DNA of 64,000 bases. Source: Colius striatus. Its lineage: Eukaryota > Chordata > Aves > Coliiformes > Coliidae. Under the pieces are notes generated by a model. It did not search any database, was not told where the DNA came from, and worked only from the letters and a program-made list of their open reading frames with translations. Within the stretch, counting starts at the first letter, position 1. Each line of letters begins with the position of its first letter. The stretch is taken from positions 49,980,152-50,044,151 of the forward strand of contig NC_084763.1 of NCBI RefSeq assembly GCF_028858725.1, given 5' to 3'. This document shows positions 1 to 27,798 of the stretch, in pieces. The translations under genes were made by a program, and so were the position numbers.

Positions 1-3000
1 AGCTATCTCACTTGGAAATCCTAATGTCTTTGATTTATAGATAAGACCGTTTGCTTTCTTGGGTTCAGCTGTTCTCAGCCCTGTTGCTGTAGTTCCACTG
101 TCTCCCACCCTTGCAGGTCTCCTCTGAAGGTCTGCAGTGGAGCTGATTGAGTGTGTACCTGTGTTAATGTGCAGACCTCTTTTTCCCCTGGTCTTGTCTT
201 TCCTGTCCATAAATGAGGACTTGTCTGTTTCCAATTGTTACACACCAAACAAAATACCTTGAAGTGTGCAGTCACTAGTTAATTCAAGTTACTTTGTTGA
301 ATTCAGGAGACTTTTTAGATGTGTTGATGTGAACTGGTTTTGAGCATTATTGACTTCTTTTCAGGAGACACATTGCAGCTAATTGAATGTCATGGACTGG
401 AAATACAGAAAAACTTGTTGTACATATGAGGAAGTGTAAGAGGTCTCTCAGCACAAGAAAAAGAAAGAAATATTACCTGGAAGCCAGTCTACCATCCTTG
501 GTCTAGCTTTAGTGCACTTGTCACTTCAAGAACTGTGAGCTTTTAAGGTCAGGAGAAGAAAAAGGATCCAGCGCTTTCACTCTCAACTCACAAAACTGTC
601 AGCGCTCTTTTAAGGCACCAGATGTGGTCAACCAGCAGTGCTCACCTTAGAGGACTTTCCATCCTACTGAAAACATCTGGTCACCTTGAGTGTAGAAATA
701 AGCTTTCAATAGGATTCAGAGAAGTCTTCCAATTTAATATTTCAAAATGTAAGTCCTCAAGAGAAAACATACCAAGAAGTGATTCTGCAAAATGGTATTC
801 TTCCCTTGGCAGAGAAGACTTGTATCCATTTCACGGCATGAAATGGGAAAAGCTCTTTCTGTAGTCAGAGAGACGGGAGAGTTTTGACCTAGCTTTTGTT
901 TGGTACATCAGTTATCCATGAAAGATCGTAGCATATCTCTTGAATAATTTTTCTTTACATTATAAGGAAAGACATGCTTCATGTCAACTCTTTGAAATAT
1001 TTATATTTTAGGCATATTTATCAAGATTCCAAAGGAAATGTGAATGGGATGTAGATTGTAAAATCTCTCTGTAAGGCTAGACCGTAGTATATAATATCTT
1101 TGTGAACAAGAGTTAATTTCTGTTTATCTTGTCTTTCTGTAAAAGCCCAAAGATTGTTGTAAAAATGTATGTATTCCACTATAAGGAGGCAGAAATAGAT
1201 TTGTTATAGGTAAACAGAAAGCCTTAAGTAGATCTGTTATAGAAAAAATTAAAACTATATGAATTCTTTCAGCATTTTTTTCAGCTACAACTATAAACTT
1301 AAAAAAAATCTCAAAATACCTCACAAAAAACCCGCTCCAAAACCCATCTCCAAGGGCAGTAGCAGCTGCCACTGTAAGTGCAGAAAAATACTGAGGTCAT
1401 GTTCATGGTACTGGTTCATAAAAAATCTGAGTTAAGTCTGATTAAACAAACTTTACATTTAATACCAAAGAGATCTGATGCCTTGACAACTGAGTAAAGT
1501 CATTACTACCAAATAAACAGTGGAAGAATCTCATATGGGAACTTTAAAGTGCACGTAATATTTCAATGTCTTTTTCGTTTCTTTCCTAACTGAGTGTACT
1601 TAAACCTGTACATGAAATTCAGTGCCAGTACGTTGGTATATATCTCGACGTAATAGGTTCTATCAAGAGGATTTTAGAGCAGCTTACATAGCAAAATTTT
1701 TTTATGATGTATTAAACAATAATACTTTGTTTTTTTGGCTGTTCTAAGATGAGGAAGCGGTTGAGTGTGGTAGGTGCATTTTTCTTCTTCAATTTAACTT
1801 TTCTTTCTTAAGTTATGTTTTCACTCCATTTAATGATTTCCTTTCCTATTTTTCCTTTGTGCTTCTCAGAGGAAATTGAAGGTACATGTACAAAAGTTTC
1901 CCTGCATAGCACAATAATTTTATTTAGAGAACATGTGTTTAGAATTAAATTGAATATAGTCCAACGTTTCTAAGAGCTGTTATACATATAACGCTTTTAT
2001 ATTGTCACCAAATACATTGAATCATCTTTTAAAGTAGATGAAAATACCAGAATATTCCTAGATGCTTCATGTGAAGATCAGTAATTTGAACTATTGTTTT
2101 AAACTGCTTTTTCTTTCTTGAACTTCTGGAAGATATGTATAGAAAGGTATTATCATAAGATAAAACCTGGGTGAGCTGGGATGGAAAGAGATGCTTCTGA
2201 CTTGATTACATGGTCATGAGGAGTCTTGTGTTTCTAATTAATACTGACAAAGTATTTCTCTGAGATGATAGAAAGTTCATCCATGTAGTATCATCTTTAC
2301 TGTTTTCTCCCTAAGTGTAACTGATTCTTGTTATGTTTGCAGCATATGTTAAAGTAATAGCAGCTGATCTCTTGTATTTCTTTTTTCAACTTAAGAGGCC
2401 TTTGTTTATAAAGGCATTAGAAATTGTAGCTCATATTTTTGATCAAAGGGCCTCTGGCATGTAAAAATATACATTATAGCTATTTTATATCAAATGAGAG
2501 GATGTGTTTTTGATCAAAAAACCTTTCTGTCTAATCCAGTGAGCCAAAACTTAAAGCTAAAGTCTGATAATATATAATTTACAAAAAAAAAAGAGCTTGA
2601 TTTACATCAAATATGTTTTTCTTTCTTTTAAGTAGCATCATATTTTCTATTAACTGATAAAATGTGAATAATACAGTGTTAGAATTCTTTTTAGAATGTT
2701 TGCTGTCATCACAGTTTTTGCTTGAAAAGGTAAAAAGATCAGTGTGCATGCTGCAACATTCCAGAATATTTCCAGCTAAAATATAAAACAATGAATGTTG
2801 TTTTATGTTTTTAAGAAAATGGCTTATTGGAGGCTTTTTAATGCTATGCTTCGTAGATTTGTCATTTTTAAAGTGATTTCTTCTGTGTTTTTTGCTGAGC
2901 TTCTAACTATTCTGCTTTATTTCTTGGCTCTTATTCTGTATGCTTTTACCCTTCGTCCAGAAGATTCTGAATGTGCTGGCCACAACAGTGGATCCTATCT

Positions 3001-6000
3001 AGGTGAGCAATTGGTTACAAAAGACAATTTCTTCTTTGCTTTCTGCTTCTTTGCCCTGGAACTACTGTGTCCACTCTGCTTTTGGGGGTAATCTGCATAG
3101 AAATGTCCTTACTCTGCATGAAAAAAGCATGAATACTAAAAATGGTTTTAAAAATGGCTCATTGGATTTGACATAAAGGGTCTATGTAGTGTCTGCCTTT
3201 ATCTACTTCAACATAAGCTACTAAAATACTGGTTTGGTTTTTAAGTAAAAATAAAAAGTATGTATAATTTTGAGACAAATATTGACTTCTAAAGTGCATT
3301 AAGTAAGCGATGTGTTTAATGAAACAAAAAGGATACTACACCGTGAAAAGTGTGAGTAAGTCTTTGAAGACACACTTGCAAAGTTTTATCTAAGTTTTGT
3401 TTACACTTTCCATCTTTGTACATGTTTGTGTAACAATTTTGAAATGATTCCATGAGACAGTGGTTATTTTTCCACATTATAAAATAATAATAATAGTAAA
3501 ATCATAATAGCTTAATAGCTGAAATTTAACTTTAAAGCTAGTCTGAGCTCAGTGTATCATTGCGGCGATCGAGAAGAAGGGAAGGAGTCCTTTGGCTGCA
3601 ACTTCAAGATTCCAAATTTCAAACAAAAGCAACGTTTTTAAAAAGATGATTGTTCCATGATATGTTTCAACTTTTTAATTGGTGAAATTGTAAAAGCTAT
3701 GTAAAAATATGTCAGTTCAAACTGTCCAGAATTCCCGCTGAAGGCTGACTGGAGCGGATTTTGTGGCAACCAGCCCTTTTCCCAAGGTCTTCATCCTCCT
3801 GCTGCAAGAGAAATGGGAAGAAACTCATCAAAGTCCTTTAGCACATCCAAGCCACTGGGCTTGCTGAAACACCCTAGACCAGTTCTGTAAATTAGAGATG
3901 GTTTTCATATTACACTATGCTGTTTTTAATTGTGATATATAAACTACATCAGGAACATACAAAGTATATCATTGAGGGGACTTTGACCTCTTCCCAAAAC
4001 CCCAATGTGGTATAGTTTCACCATGTATTTGTGGGACTAGTGATCATCTGATCATGCTGAAAATAAACCTCTTACTTTTGTTAGTTAATCGGCTAAATTA
4101 GCATGGAATTGTAATTGTATTGAAATATTGAAGTCTGCTTGGAACAGGATACTTTGGATGCAATTCCAGATGAACTGCATTTTCCTTATCAAATCGTGTC
4201 TTTGAAACAGAAGAGACGTTCCCTTCTCCATCTTTTCTTTCTGTCTGCAAATACAGATTCCTTGGATTCTCAAGATAAGACTGTCATGGTATTGCAATCA
4301 GATCTCAGTAGGCTGCTGTTTAAAGGTGGCAAAACAGAATCTACCTTTTATTGGTGCTGTAGCCATTTCAGTGATACATTTTGGTCTACAGTTACCAAAA
4401 AGGCTTGGTCATATAAGAAAGACATGTCTTGACGAAGAAGCTACTGTTCCGTATGCAGAGAACAAACTGTCAAGATGAGATGTTGTTTACTTAGGCAAAG
4501 CTTAACAAAAAATATTGGAGAACTACTGTACAGTTCAGGCAACAGTTTACTTCCTGAGAGCTTCCACACAGTGGAGTGCTGCCATCAGTCTAGAGTTGGA
4601 ACCTTCAGCCTTCTCGTGCTATGCTCTTAGAAGTAAGATGTTGGAGAGGAGAGCTAAAAGACAGAACAACAGGGAGAACAAGATTTGTCTAAGGTTAGAA
4701 CACATTTTGTGGTAAGAACACAATTACATTCACTGGTTGTGAGTATTTAGACATTTGGTTTAGAAATTAGAGATTCCTTGGAGTTCACTAAAAATCAGTC
4801 ATTAAGCAGGTTAGCTTTTGAAAGTTGATGCTATGAATCTTTTGCATATGGTAACAGTACACAGTGATTTGTAATTCCAGTTGTCTCCTGCACATCAGTG
4901 TCTCATTGTGTCACAAACTACTAGGAGCCTAATCCTCTGAACGCATATTTAGAGTTAATTAAACATACCACACTGAAAACAAAACCTAAAAGGGTTTGGA
5001 TCACACCAACAAGTCCAGGGTGTTTTAGTAACACCTGCAGAACTGTCTATGTGTTGTAACATGTTACAAGGACAAGGTAGTCTGAATTACTTTAACCACT
5101 GATGACCTGTATTACCTTGTATGTATTCACACATGCAGACAGTATAAGGTAAGATGAAGTGTGGTAAATCGTTCATACGTCTACGTTCTAGAAACAGTTT
5201 TCAAAGTATGATACACAGATCACTTCATAAAACCAAAATGACTAAGACATGTTTCAATCTGCTTACGCTAGTATGTAATCAAATCAAGTGATTACAACAA
5301 TTCTAGCATCAATTAATGATTTTATGGCTTGATATGGGTTTAGGGCTCTGTATTTGCTGGCATTTCAATCTATGAACTAGGATATTCTGTGAAGATCTGA
5401 CCCTCTCTGAAAGGATTTGTATTTTAAATATACATGACGTGGTCACGAAGAGCAGCAGAAGAGGCAGTTTGCAGAAAGCAGACTGTCTATACCATTTGGG
5501 ATCAGCTCTTTTATGTCCAAGGTAATGCTGCAATTAATTTGAACCCTTCCCTCTAAAGTGACTCAAATAAATATAGTATTTTTTTCACCAAAATCTAATA
5601 TTTAAGCCACAGTATAGTATTGTATGTTTCTGTAGTAATTTCCTGAGGAATTGCTGGGGAGAATGTTAGGAGATTGCCTTTGCCAAGCTTAAATTCTAGT
5701 TACATTACTCGAACCTTTATGAACATACAGTAAGTAGAGATGAATATCATCTGTTTACTATTCTCAATTTCGTCTTAAAAATCCAGACATAATCTAAATT
5801 TTTATTAACCCTGTCTAAATGTGCAAGCTGGGAATCAGTCCAGAAGCAAGCAGAGTAAGCAGTCTGCTCTGTGTTTATGCAGTTCCTGTATAACAATAGA
5901 AATATAGACATATGAGCCAGTATAAAAAAATCCCAATATTTGAGAGGAAAAAAAATAATCCAGAAATATCTAGTAAAAGTATTGTATTCGTACAAAGCTG

Positions 6001-9000
6001 TATGATGAACACAGTACCAAACATCCTTTTGTCAGCAATCTGAATACAAAAGGATGTAAATGCATTTACAGTTGAGCAGCATTTGTTCACTCTGTATTAT
6101 GTAAGATTAGACTAAGTTCAGTGAAGAATATACATAACTTAAACACATACTTAAGCACTTGTTTTAATGAATGGAAATGAAGAAAAGCATGTGTTAGTGC
6201 TTTATAGCATTCTGGAGCCTTACTGGTGAATTTATGAAACATAGGTGAATTTAAATTCCAGTATTTCCTGTTAGTGTAATTTCTCTCAGTTTAAGAAATT
6301 AACTTTCTACTTCCATAAATAAATTAGCACTTAAATTCACACAACATAGTTAGGAATTATATAATTAAGTTCAGTATGGACCATTTCTTACATCAGCATC
6401 CTTTTAAAACATCTTAAGGAAGACAAGTTGATGCGTTGCCCATTTTCAGTTTGAATGTCTGTGTGAGGTCCAAGCGGATTTCACTGTGTAGCTGTAACTA
6501 TTCTGAGATGAGCAAATGGATATTGCAAGTGAGTAAAAGAACAATAACACGTTTCTGCTAGGGTTTGCTTTTACATTATTAAGAGATGTAAGTAGTTTCT
6601 CTTGGATTGTTATTGAGCCTTAATTACGTTTATTAGTTGCCACTTTCGATTTTTATTTCACGTTGAGAAGTGTTATAAGATTTTGAGACATCTGTAGTTT
6701 TAGAACAATTGCTCTTCATCTTTTCTTCCAGAGACGGTTCTTATTTCACCAATTCTGTTACATTCCAGCAGTAGTTTATGGGTTTGCATGTTCAGTAAGC
6801 TCCTACTCATGTAGCTGCACCCAGTGAGCTGGTGCAAGCTTCTCAATGTTCAGAATTTTATGTTGCTTTAGTGATGGAATTTTTCCCTTTTATTTTATGG
6901 CCTGCATACTTGGCAACTAAGGTTAATCTTTGGTGATATCAATATTCCACAGACACTGTAGCCTGCAGCTCCTTTCATATTTATCAAGGCTACCAAATGT
7001 TCTGGGCAAGCAATGCTTTTTCTCTTTGTTCTTTATAGGAATTTACCTTCAAGCTTAATCATTTTGTAGGAACCTTTCTTTTTCTATTTCATATCAGTGT
7101 TGGTTTTGGTTTTTTATAGTGATTTTTCACTATATTTTTAATAATGAATAAAGTGTGGTTTTCATCTTTACTAAACTGTAAAATATGCAAACATTAGCTT
7201 GTTCATAAATGTTTGTATTCCTTGCAAGTATGACATTTCAGTTCAGCACAGTTAGAGCTGCCCAGCATATAATGCAATTATAAATACAGAGTTCAGTAGA
7301 AAATATTTAATAACAGTTCTTAATAAAATAGCTTCTGAAGATCACAGTGATGTTAAGCCACATATGTAAGGACATAAAATGACAGATGTGAGAGAGGAAG
7401 AATCATGTTTCCAGGAATGCAGTAGCAGTATCGTAAAAATGTTGGACGTATTTGAAACTGTCTTATCCTTCCTTTGCAGACTCTACATTTTCCTTAGTTT
7501 TTAAAGCTGCTTGAAGCAAACTTTCTTGGGTTTCTATATAGGGCTACTCAGATGGGCTTTGAGGAGCAGTTCGGATTGACAGTAGTGTTAAGTGGCAAAG
7601 CAACTGGCATACCACAGTTTTTTCCAAGACTGTCTTCACCAGCCCACTGCAGAGAAACCAGCCGTACTGGAAACCTGCTTCGCTATCTCTGACTCACATG
7701 TTTGTTCTTTTTAATTAATAACATAGCTTTTCTGTAATGTCTTAAGTTCTAGTTGACCTTGTTTTTGAACCTTCTTAACGTACAAGACTATATTATTAAT
7801 TTCATTTTACTAGTGTTTCAGTCACAGAAATATCAAGTGTGTTAAAGAAACTCGTGTTAGCTGTGGAACCGTATCACCCGAATCTCTGTGATGCTTTATA
7901 CACAGCCTGTAAAAGTGACAAGGGATGAAGAAGCCTGAAGACAGCACTGAAAAATATTCTTTTTTATATCAAAAAATCCTCTAAATCTGGAGGGGTTTTT
8001 CCCTCTTAAGAGAATAAGGAATGAAAATTCTTACAATAGCTCACCACCTCATAGTTTGGTAATGAGTTCTGAGTAAAGTAAATGGAGAAAAAAGGGACAA
8101 GTTACACATGGTCTTATTAAAACCTAACAGCAGAGAATTAATTGATATGAAGATTTTGCAGAAAGAGATTTTTTTTCTGGAAGAATTCCCCAACTACTCA
8201 GAGGCACCAAGCTCTTGGAATTTGAAAAATCAGCACCAAACTGAATCAGATATGATTGACTTAACTTATCTCTCCTGTTTCTTTTACCTTTTCCAGATAT
8301 AGGGAATCAGGCTTTTATGACAAAGCTCTTTATTCTGTAAACCATTTAGTAGTGAATCAAGAATTATGATTTCTTTTTCTTTCTTTTTTTTTCCCATAAA
8401 ATGATTTTACAGAAAAAAAATCAGAACAATTTTTGACTTGCTTTTAAGTCAACTGATTTTTTTATCTGGAGCCTTTTAGATGATGTCTCAGAAAACTTGT
8501 AACTCACGTCTGTATTGCTAAGTTACTTTTAACCTTTTTTCATGTAGTTGTCTATACAGTTAGGTGTAGTTATGTAGCAGGAAAACATCCTCATGTCATG
8601 ACAGACTTCATCCTTGGGCAGACAAGATCTCCCAGGCTCTCTCTCGGGTATGTAAGCTCACAGCTATTGTCACTCCAACAGGCCTTTTCTGACTGCAGTC
8701 GCTTCAGTGTTTGTGTTCTTCTCTAATATGATGAATATGAAATAATGAAATAACGTAACTCAATTTATTTCATTATATTTCCACATCTCATATTTTTATT
8801 CACTTTCCCAGCCCATGTCCTTCTGGCTAGCTCTTCTCCTTTTTCAGCTTCCACTTTACTCGTTCATATTTTGAATACTGAATGCATTGATGTAATTTAC
8901 TTCTCAAAGAAAGTTTTCTTTCCTTTTTGTATGTGTGCATGTGTTGTAGATTCTCATAGGTATAGGAACTCACGTGAATAAAGTAACTTGGTTAACATCC

Positions 9001-10244
9001 TCTGTGATCTGAGTTCTACAAAGGTTTATGTTAAGTCTAACTCTGTGTGTACAAAATGCCAACCCTGTAGCTAAGCCTTGTAGGATTTTGCTTCAGATCT
9101 GGTTCTAAATATTTGCAGAACTGGGTCTTCAGTTTGCCAGATACTTGCCATATACTACCTTTGAAGAAAAAATTGTAATATGAATACTTCTCAAACACTT
9201 AAACATAAGTGCTATAACAAGTATCTGAAAACATATTGCTGAAAAATGTGGGGTCACCAGAAGTTTACACGGTTACTGTCCTATGATATATTCCTGGAAA
9301 AACAAATTGTTGGGATTTTCCCAGTATTTAAAATGTAGTTTGTGTTTTACTTTGTACCTCCAAATAATGAAATCAACTTTGCAGTCCTTTGCAGTCCATC
9401 CTGTAGTTCCTTCTAGGACAAAAGTGAACATTTAGATACCAGTAAAACATACTATAATGCAACGTAAAGGATTTTAACATACAGTGTAGAAGGTTCTTTT
9501 TGTGCCACTCTGCTTGAAAATGCCTGTGATTAACCCACCTGGCAGTACTGAAAACTATGTGAAATTTCCAGTCTTCTAGATAGGCACTGTAGATGTCACA
9601 CTGTTGATGCAATTGTAAATGCAAAATTAATAGGAATTTTTAATTTCATGCTAACATATCTGTAATATGGATACTGTATCGTCTAAGATGTTTCATACTG
9701 GTTTGGAATTTAACTCACTGTGTTTGGTTTTAAGCATCTTTGGGAAAAGTTTTGTGCACTTTTTTATATTATCAACAATATAAAGCTAAGCACAAAAGAA
9801 AATGTTCAAGGAGTTTAATTCTCATTAACCCTTTCAACCACGAGATGTGTTTCCACCATATGTTGCATTTGATTTCCGTTTGCTTTAGTAGAAGTGCACT
9901 GTGTGGTATGAAAGTCCAGACTGCATGAATTTCCTTGTGAATGTATACTAATGTATAAGAAATTCAAAATGTGTTAACAACTTACTATGAGTGTATTTTA
10001 CAACTTATTGTTGCCACTGTTATGATTTTATTGGTAATCATACTTTTGCTTAATTTTGCAGTTTAAGTAAGCACCTGATATAGTTTAAAACTGTGGGAAA
10101 ATGTAATTCTAGTGACCTGCCTTCATAAACATATCATGTCTTTTTATTCCATGCACCAATCCTTTAATGTTTGGAAGAGACTGATTTCCAAAGTTTTGAG
10201 AAGACTTATGTTCTTATTTTGTAAAAATCCTGTTCTTATTGCAG
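1..10244 (+). other. MPP7: MPP7 intron (3' part), no exon recognised
   Basis: AT-rich DNA upstream of the first MPP7 exon in the window. I looked for the preceding exon (end of SH3 and the linker before the hook) and did not find it. Open frames here are below 100 codons and resemble no family I know, so this is best read as one long intron continuing to the left. Confidence 0.8.
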
Positions 10245-23768
<13,524 letters not shown>

Positions 23769-25100
23769 TAATGTTTTAAATCCACAAAATGTCTGCTGTT
23801 ATCTCAGCATCTAAATATGGGGCATGGTTAGGCATTACCCAATGGCCATTTTCTTGGTAGGAGGGCTTTCTAACTCTACGTGGGCAGCAGATACACTCTT
23901 CATGCACTTGGACCTGGTCTTGTTTTCCCGTGTCTTCTGCCACAATTTTGAGGCAGAACAGTCAGATTAAACAGTCAGATTAGGCAGTTTAATACTGGAG
24001 ATGAGCACTTTGATGTTTTTAAGCATAACTGCTCTCATAAAGAGCCCATCAGCACTTGGAAGTTGTTACCCCTTCAGTGCTTGAGAGAACTGAAACAAGC
24101 AAAAGTGACCAACGTTTTTATGGGGAAGACATCGTAATTTAATTATGTATCCAGTTAAGTGTGTTTACTTTTCTAGATGTGAACCTTGTACTGAGTGGTT
24201 ATTCCTCGGCACTTACATAGTCACAGAAAGAAAGATGTGTTCAGTGTCTTCATTGTGAAATACTCTGCTGTGAGCATGCATGGATTGAAAATATTTTCAC
24301 ACATGCTTTGTGACACAAGAAAAAACTCATGAGAATATTTATTTAAATAGGAAAAAATGTGAGTTACTGTGTATGTAACTTCAAAGTCTTTGAGATTAAT
24401 CTTCTGTAAAATCAGCAGCAAATTGATATGAATAGCAACAAAGTAGAGAGTATCCTCTTTTTTTCCCTTTAAACATTTTTTATATACTTAAGAACAATTT
24501 TCCCATCAAAAATTTTCAGACAATTTGTGAGTAAACCTTGGAGATCCAGGAAGCAGTTGCAAGAGATTAATTCTTTTTTCTTGTTTCCTATGTGGTGATA
24601 CTTTTTATTTGTATAACAGATATTTTATCTCCACTCAAAATCAAATTGATGCTGTAGACATCACTGTATAAGAGTCTCCTTGTCACCGGTCAGACAGTTG
24701 GAAACCTCTTTTTAAGATCTGATGTGGCAGTGTAAGCAAATGTATATTAGATGATGTATTTTTAATATAGATAATTTAGTATTTTTATTTACTACTGAGT
24801 ACAGATGTAAAGACCAAGTAACACCTGTGTGTTGCCTTGCGAATATGTCCTCTAAGTACAGAATGTGTACAGGAACTTCCTGACTTCAGATCATCCCATC
24901 TGTTGCATTCGAACAGGAAACTGTTTGTTCTTGTTAATCTGTAAAGAAGAATATAGCTGTCCTGTTTAAAGAAAAAAGAATTTAGTGAAACTTTATATAT
25001 TTATGAAAGGGTTGAAAAGGGATGTTAAGTTTTTAAATTTCTTGTCAGTGTGATCATTTATTGAAGAGATTACTGAGGCTGTAATTCGAAACACTTTCTC

Positions 25101-25131
25101 TGTAAATAGAGCTCAACATTCCATGTAAATA
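25101..25131 (+). promoter_or_regulatory. Two Pumilio-type motifs (TGTAAATA) in MPP7 3' UTR
   Basis: TGTAAATA occurs at 25,101-25,108 and again at 25,124-25,131. The PUM1/PUM2 consensus is TGTANATA, and paired sites in a 3' UTR are typical of Pumilio-regulated mRNAs. The motif match is seen directly; binding is inferred, and chance matches are common in AT-rich DNA. Confidence 0.35.
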
Positions 25132-25234
25132 TTTTGTTTCAGTTCATAGGCTGATAAAGCCATCAGATTTTGCAGTTTTGTTCTAAATGCATATTTAATG
25201 TGTGGGTCATTGCATTTGACTTAGAGTCGTTTAA

Positions 25235-25240
25235 AATAAA
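25235..25240 (+). promoter_or_regulatory. MPP7: Candidate proximal poly(A) signal of MPP7
   Basis: Canonical AATAAA about 1.47 kb after the stop codon. It would yield a short 3' UTR that still contains both TGTAAATA motifs. Confidence 0.35.
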
Positions 25241-26636
25241 TGAAATGCAAGGAACAACGGCAAAATCCCTCGGAGTCTGGAAATGTTTATGCAAGAGTTA
25301 CAGATGTACTGGATCCCAGTACGGATACACGCTCTGCTTGAGCAGCTATAATGCAACTTTCGTCAAATTTCACCGTTTTCCTGGTGGACTTAAACATTTT
25401 TTGTAACATAAAGAGGAATTTGTTGATTAAATTAACGGCATGGAGATTGTGTGAGTTGAGAAAACATTTTCCTTTTTTTAATTACTGAAAATGAAACTGT
25501 TTCTCAGAGGGTCTGGAATCCAGCGGAGCTATTTGCCTTTGGCTGTTAAATGCTGAGCGCCCTCAACATCTCTTGCAACCAGCCCAAACTGAGAGAGCAC
25601 TCAGCATCTCTCAGGATCTGACCATTTCCAACAAGAGAGGCTTTAGTCCTTACTGAAACCCTCTTAACACCAGTTCTAACCTGAGCTGTCTCAGAACATT
25701 AGTGTACAGTAACGCTCACATAAGGGACCTGCTTTTCTCTTTAAGAAATAGATGCTAGAATAATCTGCAAACTGCCTGGTGGAAACAGTTCTGGCTGTCC
25801 TGCAGGCTGTTTTTCTTGTCCTTTTGAAATTAATTTAGTTCCCATTCCTGTGTTGGTGTGGTGTAGGAGGACCTTCTAAGTAGGTTTGCTGTGCTGGGCA
25901 GAAGTAAGCAACACAGTGCTTTGCTGCATTTACAAAGACACTGGCCCTCTGATCCTCGGCACAGTCTTGGCAGGAGTTTCCTAGACAGATGGCTGCCTGC
26001 CCCGTCTCTGAGCCAGGAGCTAATTCCTGAATCGTAACACCTGCAAAAGAAAGGGAATCACAAAAAAAGGTAAATCCAACCAACAGAGTAAAATGTACAG
26101 AGAGTCTTTGAGGAGTGAGAAATAGTTTTAATTAAATTTCTAGATTGAAAAATTAACGTTATTGCAGTGTTAGCTTAAAAAATATATAACCATTGAAGCT
26201 GTGGAAAGGAATGAAAACTTGAAGCCTCCATGAGGCAGGCAGAGATGATAGGAGATACAGGCAGAAAAAATGTCTCAACCCAACAATTTCAACAGGACAG
26301 GAGCCTGCTTGTCGTGATGGACACTGAGCCCATGTGATGAATTGTTTTGGGATACCAAGGAGGAGGGGGAGATTGTTCCTTTGACTCTAAGAATTTGGGA
26401 ACGAAGACAACTAAACATGTTTCCAATGTTCTGCATATTCAAATTGTGCTGTGTGGGTTTTTAGAGAAATGTATGTTTTGACAAGTCAAGTCCAGATGTT
26501 TTTATGGTGTTTTAGCTGTTTGCCATAGTCAAGCAAATGGTAGTACTTTTTAATATTGTACCAAGCTCTATACTTGAATTTGCCATCAGGCCCTCGGTTG
26601 ATGTCTTACCTGAAATCCAATCTTCTTATGCAAAAC

Positions 26637-26642
26637 AATAAA
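26637..26642 (+). promoter_or_regulatory. MPP7: Candidate distal poly(A) signal of MPP7
   Basis: Canonical AATAAA with a downstream T-rich/GT element (ttctttattg, ttgtgccgtt) within ~60 bases. It is the better of the candidates I see. Confidence 0.45.
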
Positions 26643-27792
26643 TTATTGATATATCACTGAAGGAGTTCTTTTCTTTATTGTAAATTGTGCCGTTACATAT
26701 AAGCTTAATAACTTTAAAAGGTAAAATGTCTGCAGTAGTAAGTTATCTCATAGGTCTCTCTATTAACTCTAATGCTCCCATTATCTTTAAATGGAAAAAT
26801 AATGCAACCTATGACAAGGACTAAAATTCTGAATTTTTCACTTTTGTTGACAAATTCTTCTTCAAAAATAGATGCTTATCTTTTTCTGCAGCCCACTCCA
26901 AAAGAAACCATTTTATTTCTGAGAGAGAAAGTTCAAGTCAGTGGGTTATGGACCCAGAGTGTTTCATTGGGTGCTTCTGCTCCTTGGCCACTTGCAAGTC
27001 CCATACGAGACGGTGTTCACTTGTGAGGCTCTAACTTAGTTTAAGCATTACTTTCTTTCTTTTTGCATTGTGTTATGTCTTTTCCAGAGGGGAGAAAAAA
27101 CCCAAAAAAGCCTGACACGTACTAGGATTAGAGAGAAGACTTTTAAACCCCTTCACTTTTGTTCAGTGCAGTGTTTTGCATTTCCCACATGTACTTAGGT
27201 TCACATTTCTACCGTGCGTGGAGATTTTTTTCTTCAGTAAAGCTCTTATTCAGCTTTTGTGAGATTGTTTCAAAGGATTGAATAATTTCTTCAGAGATTT
27301 ATAGTTAAAAGTTATAATCTGAGTCTATTTTTGCTACTGCAGTATCTGTCTCTTCTGCAGTATCTACAGTCATTTCCCCACAGGATTAAGAGGTTTTTGT
27401 GTATCACTGCTTAAAATCATTTATACTTGCAATTTGCCCCAAATCCTTTTGCTCTCAAAGTCGTTAAGTATTTGTCATATATTACAATGATTCATGTTTG
27501 ATGCTAAGCATTCAACTGAAAAATGACTGAACACAAAAAGGAACACAGTGGTTATATTTGTTGCTTAAGAATTCTGGTGCTAGATAATGGTTAAAGGTTT
27601 CAGCAGAAACATACACAAAAACATTTGGAAACAGTTAAGGTCTGGTCTTAAATTTTGTCTTATGTTAAATGACAGTACAAATGAGAGAATTTGGAGTTCT
27701 AGACAGCTGGAGACTTTTTCCCTCTTGATATCTGTGTCTGAAATACAAGTTGGATATTTGGAAGACTGTATGGAATGATTTTACATCTCTAT

Positions 27793-27798
27793 AATAAA
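27793..27798 (+). promoter_or_regulatory. Alternative, more distal AATAAA
   Basis: AATAAA followed by tggtattttgtgtagc, a plausible GT-rich element. Use would extend the MPP7 3' UTR to ~4 kb. It could equally be chance in AT-rich intergenic DNA. Confidence 0.25.

Larger units (their letters stand above)
23769..26665 (+). other. MPP7: Putative MPP7 3' UTR
   Basis: Non-coding sequence after the MPP7 stop. Its end is inferred from poly(A) signals: AATAAA at 25,235-25,240 and 26,637-26,642, with a third at 27,793-27,798. The 26,637 signal is followed by a T/GT-rich stretch and would give a ~2.9 kb UTR. Open frames here are short and unrecognised. RNA-level evidence is needed to fix the end. Confidence 0.55.

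Noticed and set aside
622..864. Possible upstream MPP7 exon
   Set aside because: The translation has no similarity to the MPP7 SH3 or linker region, and no suitable acceptor/donor pair in the needed phase was found.
2795..3091. 98-codon hydrophobic frame on +, followed by a gtgagc at 3,003
   Set aside because: The hydrophobicity follows from T-rich composition. It does not resemble an MPP7 exon or another protein I know, and the acceptor side is poor.
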